A stretch of 64,000 nucleotides of DNA from Elymus sibiricus (lineage: Eukaryota; Streptophyta; Magnoliopsida; Poales; Poaceae): contig CM077676.1 in NCBI GenBank assembly GCA_039707655.1, forward strand, positions 188,042,936-188,106,935, read 5' to 3'. Shown in pieces: positions 20,407 through 32,250 of the stretch. How positions within the stretch are numbered: position 1 is the first letter of the stretch; each line of letters begins with the position of its first letter. The position numbers and the translations under genes are program-made. Under the pieces are notes generated by a model. The model saw nothing but the letters and a program-made list of their open reading frames with translations. It ran no database searches and was not told the DNA's origin.

Positions 20407-21909
20407 TTGACACATAAAAATAGTTGGTTTGAAGTATTCATTCTCACAGACAACATTGAAACTAATCTAAAGGAAATCTACATGTTTTGTGTGGTAAATT
20501 GCAATGAGAATGCTTATATTGCCAACTATAGAAAAATGGGAAAACAAATAGAATATAAAAGAAATACTAATGGAAGGGTAAAGATTCCCCCTTTCCCTCC
20601 TATTTTGTTTCATGATGAAACAGGTAACGAGGAGGAGCTTCCTATTCAACCAATCTCATCAATAAGAAGCTCGGAAAAATTGATTAAACCCACACATGAT
20701 GTGGTGAAGAAGAAGAAAAGAAGAAAGAGTAGAGGTAAAAAGGTATCCCTCCCAAATAATGTTGCTCCTATTATTGTTGTGCCTCATGAGAGTGAATCAA
20801 AAATAATTGTGGAAGATGATATACTTGATGAAGATATTGCTTCTTTGTCTTATGGTACAATGTCTGAAGGAACTATTGATGATGATTTTATTATGCCTAT
20901 TACTCATTATGATGATTATGATTGGGAAAATAATTATACTTCTTATAATCTTGAAAATCTTTTTGGCACCAACTTAGAAAATTGTGATGATAATAATTGT
21001 TATACTATTGGTGCTATTCATACTATTGATGATAATAGTGATTATGCTAATGAAATGCCAAGCCACAAGCTTGGGGATGCTATGCTTAATGAACATGATC
21101 TTTTTAGCCCCCCTACTTTGAATGATCAAATTTGTTATGATGATTGCATGCCTCCTATTTATGATGATTGCAATATTTATGAAAGTGGGTTCGGAAGAGT
21201 GTCAACTCTAGATAATAATTATCCCACTATTTTGGAGGGTGTTCAATCTTATTTTAATAATGATAAAAGTCGATTTGGAGAGGTCATGACTTTATTTAAT
21301 GTTGAATCCACTACTTTGGAAGAGGCTTCAATTGATTATGATGAGAACAAAATTGCTACTTATGATGATTATTGTGATGATACTTATGTTATGAAAAAGA
21401 GTGATGATTATTATTATAATACTTGTCATAATTATGAATACCCTTTTACTGAACATTACTCTTTTAATGTGGAAACAATTTTTAGTATTCAAGTATCATA
21501 TGATACTCCCACTATTATGAATGAGAACAAATTTGCTTATGTGGAGAGTAATAAAAATTCTATGCTTGTGGATCATGAAAAGAATGCTTTATGTTATAGC
21601 TATATTGTTGAATTCATTCATGATGCCACTGAAAATTATTATGAGAGAGGATCATATGCTTGTAGGTGTTGCAATAATATCGAGTTTCCTCTCTATGTGT
21701 TGAAAGTTTTGAAGTCATGCTTGTTTTGCCTTCCCATGCTAGTTGATTCTTGCTCCCACAAATTGTTTTCCCACAAAATCCCTATGCATAGGAAGTGGGT
21801 TAGGCTTAAATGTGCTAGTTATATGCTTCATGATGCTCTCTTTGTGTTTCAATTCTTTACTTTTATGCGAGCATCATTGGAATCATCATGCCTAGCTAAA
21901 AGGCATTAA
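20407..21909 (+). CDS. ORF2, Asp/Tyr/Asn-rich protein of unknown function
   Basis: 499 codons in the ORF1 frame right after its TAA, ending TAA 21907-21909. The first ATG is well inside (codon 26 region), so translation needs readthrough, reinitiation, or a corrected stop. A basic patch KKKKRRKSRGKK (about residues 100-111) could be a nuclear localisation signal. A long acidic Asp/Tyr/Asn-rich middle (135-370) follows, then a Cys-rich segment (YACRCCNN ... KSCLFCLP, about 424-445) and a basic C-terminus. I see no protease, RT or envelope domain. The low stop density over 1.5 kb of AT-rich DNA implies past selection or a recent master copy. Confidence 0.5.
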   Translation: MTHKNSWFEVFILTDNIETNLKEIYMFCVVNCNENAYIANYRKMGKQIEYKRNTNGRVKIPPFPPILFHDETGNEEELPIQPISSIRSSEKLIKPTHDVVKKKKRRKSRGKKVSLPNNVAPIIVVPHESESKIIVEDDILDEDIASLSYGTMSEGTIDDDFIMPITHYDDYDWENNYTSYNLENLFGTNLENCDDNNCYTIGAIHTIDDNSDYANEMPSHKLGDAMLNEHDLFSPPTLNDQICYDDCMPPIYDDCNIYESGFGRVSTLDNNYPTILEGVQSYFNNDKSRFGEVMTLFNVESTTLEEASIDYDENKIATYDDYCDDTYVMKKSDDYYYNTCHNYEYPFTEHYSFNVETIFSIQVSYDTPTIMNENKFAYVESNKNSMLVDHEKNALCYSYIVEFIHDATENYYERGSYACRCCNNIEFPLYVLKVLKSCLFCLPMLVDSCSHKLFSHKIPMHRKWVRLKCASYMLHDALFVFQFFTFMRASLESSCLAKRH

Positions 21910-24900
21910 AGAAAAGTGCTTGTTGGGAGACAACCCAATATTTATACCTACTGTTTTTGTGTGTTCACATGATTAATATACTGTAGTAATCATGTTTTAT
22001 ATGTTTTCTTTCAATAATGTGCCAAGTAAAGCCTTTGGGATAGTGTGGATGCTTGTTGATTTGATTCTGTGCAAAAACAGAAACTTTTGCGTCCAGTGCT
22101 GGAATTTATATTACGTACTGGAGCGTACGAAAATTCTGAAATTTTTACACAGTATTGTGTTACAATTGTTTTACGTTTTCCTAATTTTTCAGAATTTTTG
22201 GAGGTACAAAAGTATGGTTTTTAAATCGCTCAGTACATGCTGTTCTGTTTTTGACAGATTCTGTTTTCGGTGCATAGTTTGCTTGTTTTAGTGTTTCCAT
22301 AGCTTATATTGAGTAATATAAATTGTGGAAATCATATAATACAGTAGGTATTATGTGAGAACAATTATGAAACTTGTCTTGACAGTATCTAAGTGGATGA
22401 TTTATTTTTATCATACTAACCTATCTCACAAGTTCCGTTAAGTTTTGTGTGATTGAAGTTTTCAAGTTTTGGGTGAGATATCGATATGAGGAGAATAAGG
22501 AGTGGGAAGACCCTAATCTTGGAGATTCCCAAGGCACCCCAAGGTAATATTCAAGGAAGACTCAAGCGTCTAAGCTTGGGGATGCCCCGGAAGGCATCCC
22601 CTCTTTCGTCTTCAACACTATCGGTAACCTCACTCGGAGCTATATTTTTATTCATCACATAATATGAGTTTTGCTTGGAGCATCATTTTATTTTGTTGAG
22701 ATTTGCTTGATGTTATCAATAATCATGTTTTGTATCTTTTAGTTGAATAAAAATGCCAATTATAGCCTTTACCATGCTCAGTTTGCAAGTTCATGTGTTG
22801 CTGTTTGAAAACAGAAAATTTTCTGTTATGTCCAGAATATTCCTGAATAGTCAGAACATGATAAAAATCTGAAATTTTTACACAGTAAGAATGCATGAGT
22901 TCTCTGTCACTTTGTCATTTTTCAGAACTTTTGGAGTTAGGGAAGTATGGATTCTTATTCCCCTTTTACAGACTGTTCTGTTTTGGCAGATGGCTGTTAT
23001 AGTTGCATTGTTTGCATGTGTTTGCGTGTTTAATGTTTCTATTTGTGGATTGGAGTATTAAATATGAAGAGGCATTTAGTATGCAATGTTTAATTATAAT
23101 TTTTGTGATTTGCTACAGTAGAGAATGTTGAGGTTTTGAGTTGATTTATACTAACTTATCTCACGAGTTCTTGTTGATTTTTGTGTGGATGAAGTTTTTA
23201 AGATTTAGGAGAAGCCATGATATGAGAGGAATTAAGGAGACACAAAAGCTCAAGCTTGGGGATGCCCAAGGCACCCCAAGATAACATTCTAATAAGTCTC
23301 AAGCAACTAAGCTTGGGGATGCCCCATTAGGCATCACACCTTTCTTCGTCAACACCTATCGGTTAGCCTAAGTTTTTACTTGTTCACATGATATGTGCTA
23401 TTCTTGGAGTGTCCTTTTATTTTGTTTGATGTTTGAATAAAATACTTAAGATCTGAAATTTTTTAAATGAGAGAGAGTCCGCACATAGCTACCTATTTAC
23501 TTAACTACTCATTTGGTCTTCACTTATATCTTTTTGGAATAGTTTGTCATTTACTCTTGTTCTTCACTTATATCCTATGAGTAAATTGTTGAATAAATTG
23601 AATATCATGAAGTTGAGATAATATGAGCTTCATATGCTTGTATCATGCCTAGTAGTAGCTTCACATTTGGTTTAGAAAGTGAAATCTATTGAAGCTTGAC
23701 AATTACAATATTGGTCATACAAGCAATTCATGAATGATTAGTATAAGGAAGAGAACTTTCACATATAAATATATTATCTTGGACATCTTTTATGATTGTG
23801 AATACCCATTAATTATTTTCAAACTTGAGCAAATTAGTTGAAGTTGGACAAGGAAGACAACGTAATGAGTTATGTTTGGGTATATTTGCATAGAAGTTAT
23901 ACTGTTATGGATCCTCCAACATGTGGTGCTTGCTTAGGATCTTTTGCTAGCCAAAAATTCGTACTAAGTAGAGATACTACTTGTGCATCCAAAAACCAGT
24001 AAACCCAGTTTCTTGCCATGAGAGTCCACCATATCTACCTATGGATTGAATAAGATACTTCAAGTAAGTTGTCATCGGTGCAAAAAGCAATAAAAATTGC
24101 TCCTAAAATATGTATGATCTTTTATTGTAAGGGAAAATAAGCGTTGTACGAACTTGTGATGGTAAAGAAATAAAAGCAACGGACTGCATAATAAAGGTTG
24201 CTATGACAAGGGGCAATATAACGTGACGTTCCTTTGCATTAAGGGCTTGTGCATCCAAAAATAAAAAGCACATGACAACCTCTGCTTCCCTCTACGAAGG
24301 GCCTATCTTTTACTCTTATGCATTTACTTTTATGTATTTACTTTTATGCAAGAGTAAATAAGTATTCATTCGCATTTCAACCTCAATTATTCTCTATTTG
24401 GCAAGCATCATGTGGTGGGGAAAGATCCAGGCACATATGGCCAGTCAAATATATTTGATCATGAATTATTATTGTTGACAATTATCTCTATGATAAATAA
24501 GTTGGGAGGCGAAACATTAAGCCCTTGTCTTTCTCTGTGTTCGATGGATGCCATTTGTTCTAAAAATATGCTTTGAGTACTAGCAATCATAGAAGACTAT
24601 ATGATAATTGAGTATGTGGAGCTCTTACTTAGACTTTGTTGAAATTAAGTTGAATTGCAATTGTTTGGTGACTAAGAACATAGGTTGTTAAGTTTCAAGA
24701 GAATGCATTGTTTGAACCATAACATGTGAATTGATTGCTACTTTACCATGATGAGTTTTATGAGAAAAAGTTGCTGTTATGATGCTAGAAAAAAGTGATT
24801 GAAATTATCATTGATCAAACTTATGCATTATGCTAGCATTCACACTTCATAAATTATTTCTTTTATCATTTACCTACTCGAGGACGAGCAAGAATTAAGC

Positions 24901-24910
24901 TTGGGGATGC
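21910..24910 (+). other. 3' non-coding region of the non-autonomous element
   Basis: About 3 kb with no credible gene. It opens with TTGGGAGACAACCCAATATTTAT and contains a diverged tandem duplication (about 21985-22740 and 22760-23450). Copies of AAGCTTGGGGATGCC lie at about 22574, 23250 and 23310, with the terminal polypurine tract at 24897-24910. The stem GGGATGCC/GGCATCCC at 22581-22602 can form a hairpin. Confidence 0.6.
24897..24910 (+). other. Polypurine tract before the 3' LTR
   Basis: AAGCTTGGGGATGC lies directly before TGATACGTCTCC. This is the plus-strand priming site, and the same word is repeated inside the 3' region. Confidence 0.65.
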
Positions 24911-25507
24911 TGATACGTCTCCAACATATCTATAATTTATGAAGTATTCATGCCATGTTTATTATAGTTTCGTATGATTTTGGTGCACTTTTATATGGCT
25001 TTTATATGATTTTTATGGACTAACATGTTGACCTAGTGCCCAGTGTCAGTTGCTGTTTTCTGCTTGTTTTTGGTTTTCCAGAAAATCCATATCAAACGAA
25101 GTCCAAATGCAGCGAAACTTTTTGACGATTTTTTCTGGAAGGAAAAAGACCCAGGAAGCTTCGGAGGAGCAGCAGAAGAGCCACAGGAGCCCCACGAGCC
25201 ACCTAGGCGCGCCTGCCCCCCCAGGCGCGCCCTGGTGCCTCGTGGGCCCCCTGTGGCCCCTCTTCACGTGATTCCAACGCTGAAAAATCATATATATTCA
25301 AAAAACCCCGAAAGTTAACCTAGATGAGTTTTTACGCCGCCGCAAGCCTCTGTACCTCCACGATCTCATCTACAACCCTTTTTCGGCACTCCGCCGGGGG
25401 GGGGAATCATCACCGGAGGCCATCTTCATCATCCCGGCGGTCTTCATGACGAGGAGGGAGTAGTTCACCCTCGAGGCTAGGGGTATGTACTAGTAGCCCA
25501 TGTGTTT

Positions 25508-25548
<41 letters not shown>

Positions 25549-26611
25549 TTCTTGATTTGGCACGATCTTGATGTATCGCGAGCTTTGTTAATATAGTTGG
25601 ATCATATGGTGTTTCTTCCCTCTCTATCCTTGTTGTGATGAATCGAATCTTTTTCCTTTGAGGTTTCGTTATTGTCGGATTGAATATTTCAGATTAGAGA
25701 ACACTTGATGTATGTCTTGCATATGAATACCCGTGGTGACAATGGGGTATTATATTGATTCACTTGATATATGTTTTGGCACTCAACTCGCGGATTCCCG
25801 TGGTGACATTGGGGTAATCTATGCATAGGGGTTGATGCACGTTTTCATTATCTTTTCTCCGATAGAAACTTTGGGGTGCTCCTTGGAGTTCTTTGTGTGG
25901 TTTGAATATTATGATTATGAAATTGTTTGATGCATATCGTATAATCAACTCACGGATACTTGTGGTGACATTGGAGTATCTAGGTGACATTAGAGTTGGT
26001 TGATGTGTATCATATGGTGTTATTTTAGTACGAACTCTAGGGTTGTTTGTGACACTTATAGGAATAGCTCAATAGATTGATCGGAAAGAATAACTTTGAG
26101 GTGGTTTCGTACCCTACAACAATTTCTATCTTATGTTCTCCGCTAATATGAACTTTGGAGTGATTCTTTGTCACACGTTGAGGGATTGTTATATGATCCA
26201 ATTATGTTAGCATTGTTGAGAGATTGCACTAGTGAAAGTATGAACCCTAGGCCTTGGTTTCAAGCATTGCAATACCGTTTGTTCTCACTTTTGTTACTTG
26301 CTACCTTGCTGTTTTTTATTTTCAGATTATAAAAACTTATATCTACTATCCATACTACACTTGTATCACCATCTCTTCGCCGAACTAGTGCACCTATACA
26401 ATTTACCATTGTATTGGGTGTGTTGGGGACACAAGAGATTTCTTGTATTTGATTGCAGGGTTGTTTGAGAGAGACCATCTTCATCCTATGCCTCCCACGG
26501 ATTGATAAACCTTAGGTCATCCACTTGAGGGAAAATTGCTACTGTCCTACAAAACTCTGCGCTTGGAGGCCCAACACGAGTCTACAAGAATAAGTTGTGT
26601 AGTAGACATCA
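24911..26611 (+). repeat. 3' LTR of the non-autonomous element (complete)
   Basis: Starts TGATACGTCTCCAACATATC and ends GTAGTAGACATCA, 1701 bp, with TGAT...ATCA inverted ends. It holds a 35-bp CT microsatellite at 25511-25545. The next bases, GGCCGCTGCAGTGCTGGG, resume the interrupted host LTR. Confidence 0.85.
25511..25545. repeat. (CT)17 microsatellite in the 3' LTR
   Basis: An uninterrupted CT run of 35 bases. The same place in the 5' LTR (18691-18701) has only about five units, so this run changed length after insertion. Confidence 0.9.
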
Positions 26612-26640
26612 GGCCGCTGCAGTGCTGGGCCAGGTAACTT

Positions 26641-26675
<35 letters not shown>

Positions 26676-27090
26676 TGTTTCTGTTTTGTATTTAAATTAC
26701 AAACCAAAATACTTTGGTTAATTCTGTAAATTTTTGTGGGGCATATTTGAATTATTTCCAAACCACACAACAAATTCCAGAATATTTGGAGCAACCAATA
26801 TTTAATGGTAAATTTTAAACTCCACTCAAATACATTTATGATTTAATTCAATGACCAAAATGTGTCCAAATAGTATGAAACCAATTTTGGTGGGTGTTTC
26901 ACATTTGTTCAAAAATGCGAACATTTTTCAAGGGCATTTTGGGTTCATTGAAAATTATTTTAGTTGAACCTAGTTTAATAATGTGGTGCTAGGGTTTACT
27001 CAATCCCCATTTCAAATTCATTGAAAATTTAAACATGATGTAAACACATGAATTGCTAACCTAGTGCATACCTGAACTAGGGATGTGGCA
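26612..27090 (-). repeat. 3' LTR fragment (proximal part) of the chromodomain element
   Basis: Matches 44326-44806. Read on the minus strand it starts TGCCACATCCCTAGTTC at 27090, right after the polypurine-like GAGTGGGGGTGAGT, and runs left to a CT-rich tract (26638-26670) and GCTGGGCCAGG before the Athila-like insertion. Confidence 0.75.
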
Positions 27091-29296
27091 ACTCACCCCC
27101 ACTCAAAAGGATCTCGTCCCGAGATTCAGAAGGCGTCGGAAAGAGAGTGGTGTACTCCAGTCGAAGACGATCCTCTCGTTCCCAGGTAGCTTCTCTCTCA
27201 GAATGATGAGACCACTGAACCTTGAGAAACTTGATGTTCTGACATCGAGTGACACGCTCTGCTTGATCAAGAATACGAACAGGGTACTCTCGATATGTGA
27301 GGTTATCTTGGAGATCAAGCGTTTCGTGGTCCACTCCGCGAATGGGATCCGAGAAGCAGCGCCTGAGTTGTGAGACGTGGAAGACATCATGGACTCGGGA
27401 AAGATGTGGGGGTAGTTCCAACTGGTAGGCAACCTCTCCTCATTTAGCGAGAATGCAAAAAGGATCAATGTAACGAGGAGCCAACTTTCCCTTGATACCG
27501 AAGAGATGGGTACCATTCAAAGGAGTATCCTGAAGGTAAGCCTTGTCGTCAACCTCATAAGTTCCTTCCTTATGACGATGATCATACTGGCTCTTTTGAT
27601 GAGACTGGGCTGTCTTCAGATTCTCACAAATGATGCAAACTTGCTCTTCTTCTTCCTGGATCATATCCAGGCCAAAGAATTGCCTTTCCTCGGTTTCTGA
27701 CCAGTTAAGAGGCGCTCGACACCTTCGTCCATAGAGAACTTCCAAAGGAGCTTTACCCAAGCTAGATTGATAGCTATTGTTATAAGCAAATTCGGCGAAT
27801 GGAAGGCATTTCTCCCAATCCATTCTGAATGAGATAACACAAGCTCTTAGCATATCTTCCAGAATTTGATTGACCCTTTCCACTTGACCACTCGACTGAG
27901 GGTGGAAAGCGGTGCTGAAAGAAAGATGGGTTCCCATGGCAGTCTGGAAACTTTCCCAAAATCGAGAAGTGAAAAGACTTCCATGGTCAAAATTGATCTC
28001 TAGCGGAACACCATGAAGTGACACTATTCAAGAAATATATAAGTCAGCTAACTGACTAGCAGTGATACTCTCTCGAAAAGGAAGGAAGTGAGCCACTTTG
28101 GAAAGACGATCAATGACTACAAAGATAGCATTATTCCTTTTCTTGGTCCTGGGAAAGCCGGTGATGAAGTCCATACCAACTTTGTCCCATTTCCACTCAG
28201 GAATAGCTAAAGGCTGAAGGGTAACCGCAGACCTCTGATGTTCTTCCTTAACACGACGACAAACATCACAGTTAGCAATGAACTCAGCGATTTATCTCTT
28301 CATCCTAGTCCACCAGAACCTCTAGCGTAGGTCCTGATACATCTTGGTACTACCGGGATGAATGGTGAGAGGAGATTCATGAGCCTCCTTAAGGATCAAT
28401 TGCCGAAGTTGTTGTTTCTTGGGAACTACCAAATGGTTCTCAAAGAAGACAACACCCCGATCATCTACCGAGAAGCAACCAGCAATCCCCTTTGCAATAT
28501 TTCTCTTCATTCGGGAAATTCCAGTATCATGCTTCTGGGCTTCTATGATTTGATCTGTAAGGTTAGATTTCGCCAGCAAGGTAGAGAGGAATCCTCGAGG
28601 AACAATATGAAGGTATTCTTACGAAATTCCTCGTGGAGAAGTGGTTGACTTTGTTGTAACATGAGATTGTTACAATAAGATTTACGACTTAGTGCATCAG
28701 CCATGACATTGGCTTTCCCCAGGGTGTAAGTTATCCCTAAGTCGTAATCCGTGATCAACTCAACCCAACGTCTTCGCCTGAGATTCAAATCCGGTTGGGT
28801 GATGATGTATTTCAGACTTTGGTGATCGGTGTAAATCTTGCAACGATTACCAAGGAGGTAATGTCGCCATGTTTTAAGTGCATGGACTACAGCTGCAAGC
28901 TCTAGATCATGTGTTGGATAATTATCCTCTTGTGGATGCAACTATCGAGATGCGTAGGCAATCACATGATGATCTGGCATGAGTATGCAACCTAATCCTT
29001 GTCGCGAGGCGTCACAATAGATAACAAAGTCCTTGGAGAAATCTGGTGGCACAAGTACGGGAGCAGAAGTCAGGCGTCGTTTCAGTTCCTGAAAACTGTG
29101 CTCGCATTGTGGGTCCCACTCAAACTTTTTATCTTTCCTGAGGAGTTCAGTTAGAGGCTTGGCAACCTTGGAGAAGTTCTCGACAAAGCAATGACAGTAG
29201 CTTGCTAGACCAAGAAAACTCCTAACTTGCTTAATCGATTCAGGTGGAGTCCAATCAAGAACAACCTGAACTCTCTCGGGATTGACAACAATACAT
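27091..29296 (-). pseudogene. pol remnant: RT C-terminus, RNase H, integrase, chromodomain
   Basis: Reading leftward from 29296: RT thumb/connection (SFLGLASYCHCF, about 29210), RNase H (28960-28680, with [21 protein letters not shown] and [11 protein letters not shown]), integrase zinc region (HPGSTKMYQDLR to CDVCRR, 28360-28260), and integrase core with Asp in INFDHGSLFTSRFW (27990) and Glu in SSGQVERVNQ (27890). Then comes LRRCFSDP and a chromodomain-like end with YPVRILDQAERVTR and VQWSHHSEREATWEREDRL (27290-27170). Stops near 28025, 28290 and 28316 break it. The chromodomain would guide insertion to chromatin. The RT core is missing, replaced by a solo LTR. Confidence 0.8.
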
Positions 29297-29300
29297 TTTC

Positions 29301-29760
29301 CATCGTATCTATATTTTTTGATTGTTTCATGCCATTATCCTACAATTTCCACATACTTTTGGCAACATTTTATATGATCTCTTGGACTAACATATTGATC
29401 CAGTGCCCAGTGCCAATTCCTATGTTTTTTGTTTCATAGAAAATCCATATCAAACGATGTCCAAACGTGATAAAAATTTACGAAGATTTATTTTGGAATA
29501 TATATGATTTTTGGGAAAAAGAATCAACGTGAGACGATGATCGAGGGGGACACAAGCTCAGAGGGCGCGCCCCCCTACCCTGGGCGTGCCCAGCAGGCTT
29601 GTGGCTACCCCGTTAGGCGGTTGGGACCCTTCTTCTGCCACAAGAAAGATAATATCCGGAAGAAAATCCCCTCAAAATTTCAGCCCAATCGGACTAACGG
29701 ATCTCCGGGAATTTAAGAAACGGTTTTCGGCCAGAAAATAGGAACGCGAAATAGAAGAGC

Positions 29761-29824
<64 letters not shown>

Positions 29825-30862
29825 AATCTCGGAGGGGCTCCTCCCCTCCGGGAGCCATGGCAACCATGGAACAGAGGAGAAACTCTCCTCCCATCTAGGG
29901 GGGTAGGCCAAGCAAGAAGAAGAAGGAGGGGGGCTCTCTCCCCCACTCTCCCGGTGGCGCCGGAACGCCGCCAGGGCAATCATCGTGATGGCGATCTACA
30001 CCAACAACTTCGCCGCCGTCAACACCAACTATCTCCCCCTCTATGCAGTGGTGTATCACCTCTTCTCACCGCTGTAATCTCTACTTAAACATGGTGCTTA
30101 ATGCTATATATTATTATCCAATGATATGTGGCAATCCTATGATGTTTGAGTAGATTCGTTTTGTCCTATGGGTTGATTGATGATCGTGATTGGTTTGAGT
30201 TGTATGTTTTATTTTGGTGCTGTCCTATGGTGCCCTCCGTGTCGCGCAAGCATGAGGGATTCCCGCTGTAGGGTTTGCAATACGTTCATAATTCTCTTAT
30301 AGTGGGCGGCTAGAGTGACAGAAGCTTACACCCGAGTAAAGGGGTTGTTGCGTATGGGAGTAAAGAGGACTTGTTACTTAATGCTATGGTTGGGTTTTAC
30401 CTTAATTATCTTTGGTACTTGCGGATGCTTGCTAGAGTTGCAATCATAAGTGCATATGATCCAAGTACAGAAAGTATGTTAGCTCATGCCTCTCCCTCAT
30501 ATAAAATTGCAATAATGATTACCGGTCTAGTTATCGATTGCCTAGGGACAAATCCTTTTCTTGTGTTACAAAAGCTTTCTACTAAACAGCTAACTTTTAT
30601 TATCTTGCAAATTACTCGTAGTTTTATTCTCGCAAAGTACTCCTAGTTTTATTCTTGCAAAGTAGTTCTAGCATTACACCTACAAAGTACTTCTAGCTTC
30701 ATACTTGTTCTAGGTAAAGCAAACAATAAGTGTGTGTAGAGTTGTATCGGTGGTCGATAGAACTTGAAGGGAATATTGATTCTACCTTTAGCTCCTCGTT
30801 GGGTTCGACACTCTTATCTATCGAGAAAGGCTACAACTGATCCCCTATACTTGTGGGTTATC
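29301..30862 (+). mobile_element. Athila-like solo LTR replacing the RT core
   Basis: Plus-strand LTR sequence beginning at CATCGTATCTATATTTTTTGATTG (the leading TGATACGTCTCC is missing) and ending ACTTGTGGGTTATCA. It shares blocks with the other Athila-like LTRs: CTAACATATTGATCCAGTGCCCAGTGCCA and AGAAAATCCATATCAAACGA near the start, and GTTGGGTTCGACACTCTTA near the end. It contains a GA microsatellite. Flanks do not match each other, and the host pol has lost its RT fingers/palm here. Confidence 0.75.
29763..29821. repeat. (AG)29 microsatellite
   Basis: About 59 uninterrupted AG bases inside the solo LTR. Ser-Leu or Arg-Glu repeat open frames on the minus strand (29672-29983) are artefacts of it. 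Confidence 0.95.
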
Positions 30863-32207
30863 AGAGAGCTATAAGAGAAGCAAGGAATACAAGTCTGTCA
30901 ACAAGAATTTCATTGCCATAGCTTACCCTAGAAGTTTGCCATTTGGATCCAGGAGTCTGAATTATTAGTGGAGTTGGCATATCACAAAATGACATGTCGT
31001 GCAAGCGGTCATAGCTTTCGGAGTTGAAGGAGTGAGAAGCTCCAGTATCAAAAAGGATAGATGCTGGATGGCAATTAACAAGAAGTGTGCCAAGAACGAC
31101 GTCACAATCATCTTGAGCTTCTTCAGCTAAGACATGATGCACACGTCCACGCTCAGTGGTAACTGGTTGGGCACGGATCATCTTGGCTGATGGCTTACCA
31201 CGACCAACAGACTTCTCAGACTGGAGTGGAGCAATACTGGTCTGAGTGCAGTTACGAACAATGTGGCCTGACTCTCCGCACTTGTAACAAATCACGGAAG
31301 TAGGACGTGGACCCGCATTGGCAGGCGGTCCACCAATAGGCCTGGGTGGAGCATATGGCTGAACTGGGCGAGGCGCCACATAGGATGGCCTCGGTGCATA
31401 TCCGGGTGGAAGAGTGGTGTTTGGAACCCAAATCCAACACTTTTGAGAGCCAGAGCCGGAGGAAGAACCCAATTCACGGGTGTGCTTACGAGACTCTTCA
31501 CAAGTGAGCTGAGCTGTCTCTGCATTAATGGCCTTGTTCACAAGAGCCTGTAAAGTATCACAATGGTGTAAGTGAAGATCAAGACGCAACTTAGGGTTGA
31601 GACCCTTCCAGAACCTAGCCTGCTTCTTGGCGTCCGTGGCCACCTCCCCTGTGGCATAACGGGCAAGGTTCCCAAACTCTCTACTATAAGCATCAACAAC
31701 CATCTTACCCTGGGTAAGGTTACATAACTCTTCCCTCTTGCGGTCCATGAGACCCTAAGGAATGTGATGCTCGCGAAAGACCTCTGTGAAATCTCTCCAA
31801 GTAGGAATCTGGCCAGCTGGAAGCATAGCCTCATAGTTCTCCCACCAAAGACTGGCAGGACCCTCAATATGGTATGCAGCATAGGTGACCTTGTCACCTT
31901 CATCCACGTTCACGGAACGCAGCTTATGAGTGATGTTTTGGAGCCAGTCATCAGCATCGAGTGGCTCAACAGAGTGATGGAAAGTGGGTGGCTGCAAGCA
32001 GATGAAGTCATGAATGGTCACTGACTCAATGGGCTGATGTGTGGTGTTCTGCTCAATACGTGCCAACAAGCGGTTAGTCTGACGCTTATTCCTCTCAACC
32101 TCTAGCATGACTTCTGCCAGAGAGGGCGGATCGGGAGGATCCTCCTCATCCCTACCACCTCCGTAGTTCTAGCTACGAGCAACAGAACCTCGGGTAACTG
32201 GCGACAT
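30863..32207 (-). pseudogene. gag: gag-protease of the chromodomain element (broken)
   Basis: ATG at 32207 is followed by a TAG after 12 codons (32171-32169). The same frame continues with a Gag capsid domain (PLDADDWLQNITHKLRSV; AAYHIEGPASLWWENY; PTWRDFTEVFREHHIP, 32030-31760), a second TAG at 31757-31755, more capsid (YSREFGNLARYATGEV), then a Pro-rich linker. A perfect CCHC knuckle CYKCGESGHIVRNC lies at about 31290-31250, and the protease site SILFDTGASHSF at about 31060. The frame is lost at 30863 at the solo LTR. Two stops in one frame suggest moderate age. The Angela element sits 43 bp upstream of the ATG. Confidence 0.8.
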
Positions 32208-32250
32208 CCTGAGGAACAAAACCATGGGAAACAAGGATCGAATCAGCATC

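Larger units (their letters stand above)
18103..26611 (+). mobile_element. Non-autonomous Athila-like Gypsy element
   Basis: Two LTRs of about 1.67 and 1.70 kb, a tRNA-Asp-type primer site, two in-frame ORFs and a terminal polypurine tract, but no protease, RT, RNase H or integrase. It would depend on a related autonomous element. The 5' LTR lacks its first ~20 bases and the host LTR has lost about 125 bp at that side, so there is no target duplication. Primer site, LTR start and polypurine tract match the autonomous Athila element at 47875. Confidence 0.75.

Noticed and set aside
20407..21909. ORF2 as a retroviral-type envelope protein
   Set aside because: No signal peptide, no clear transmembrane segment near the end and no fusion-type motif; Cys-rich content alone is not enough, and the position directly after the knuckle ORF is not that of env.
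29672..29983. Ser-Leu repeat protein frames
   Set aside because: Direct translation of the AG microsatellite at 29763-29821.
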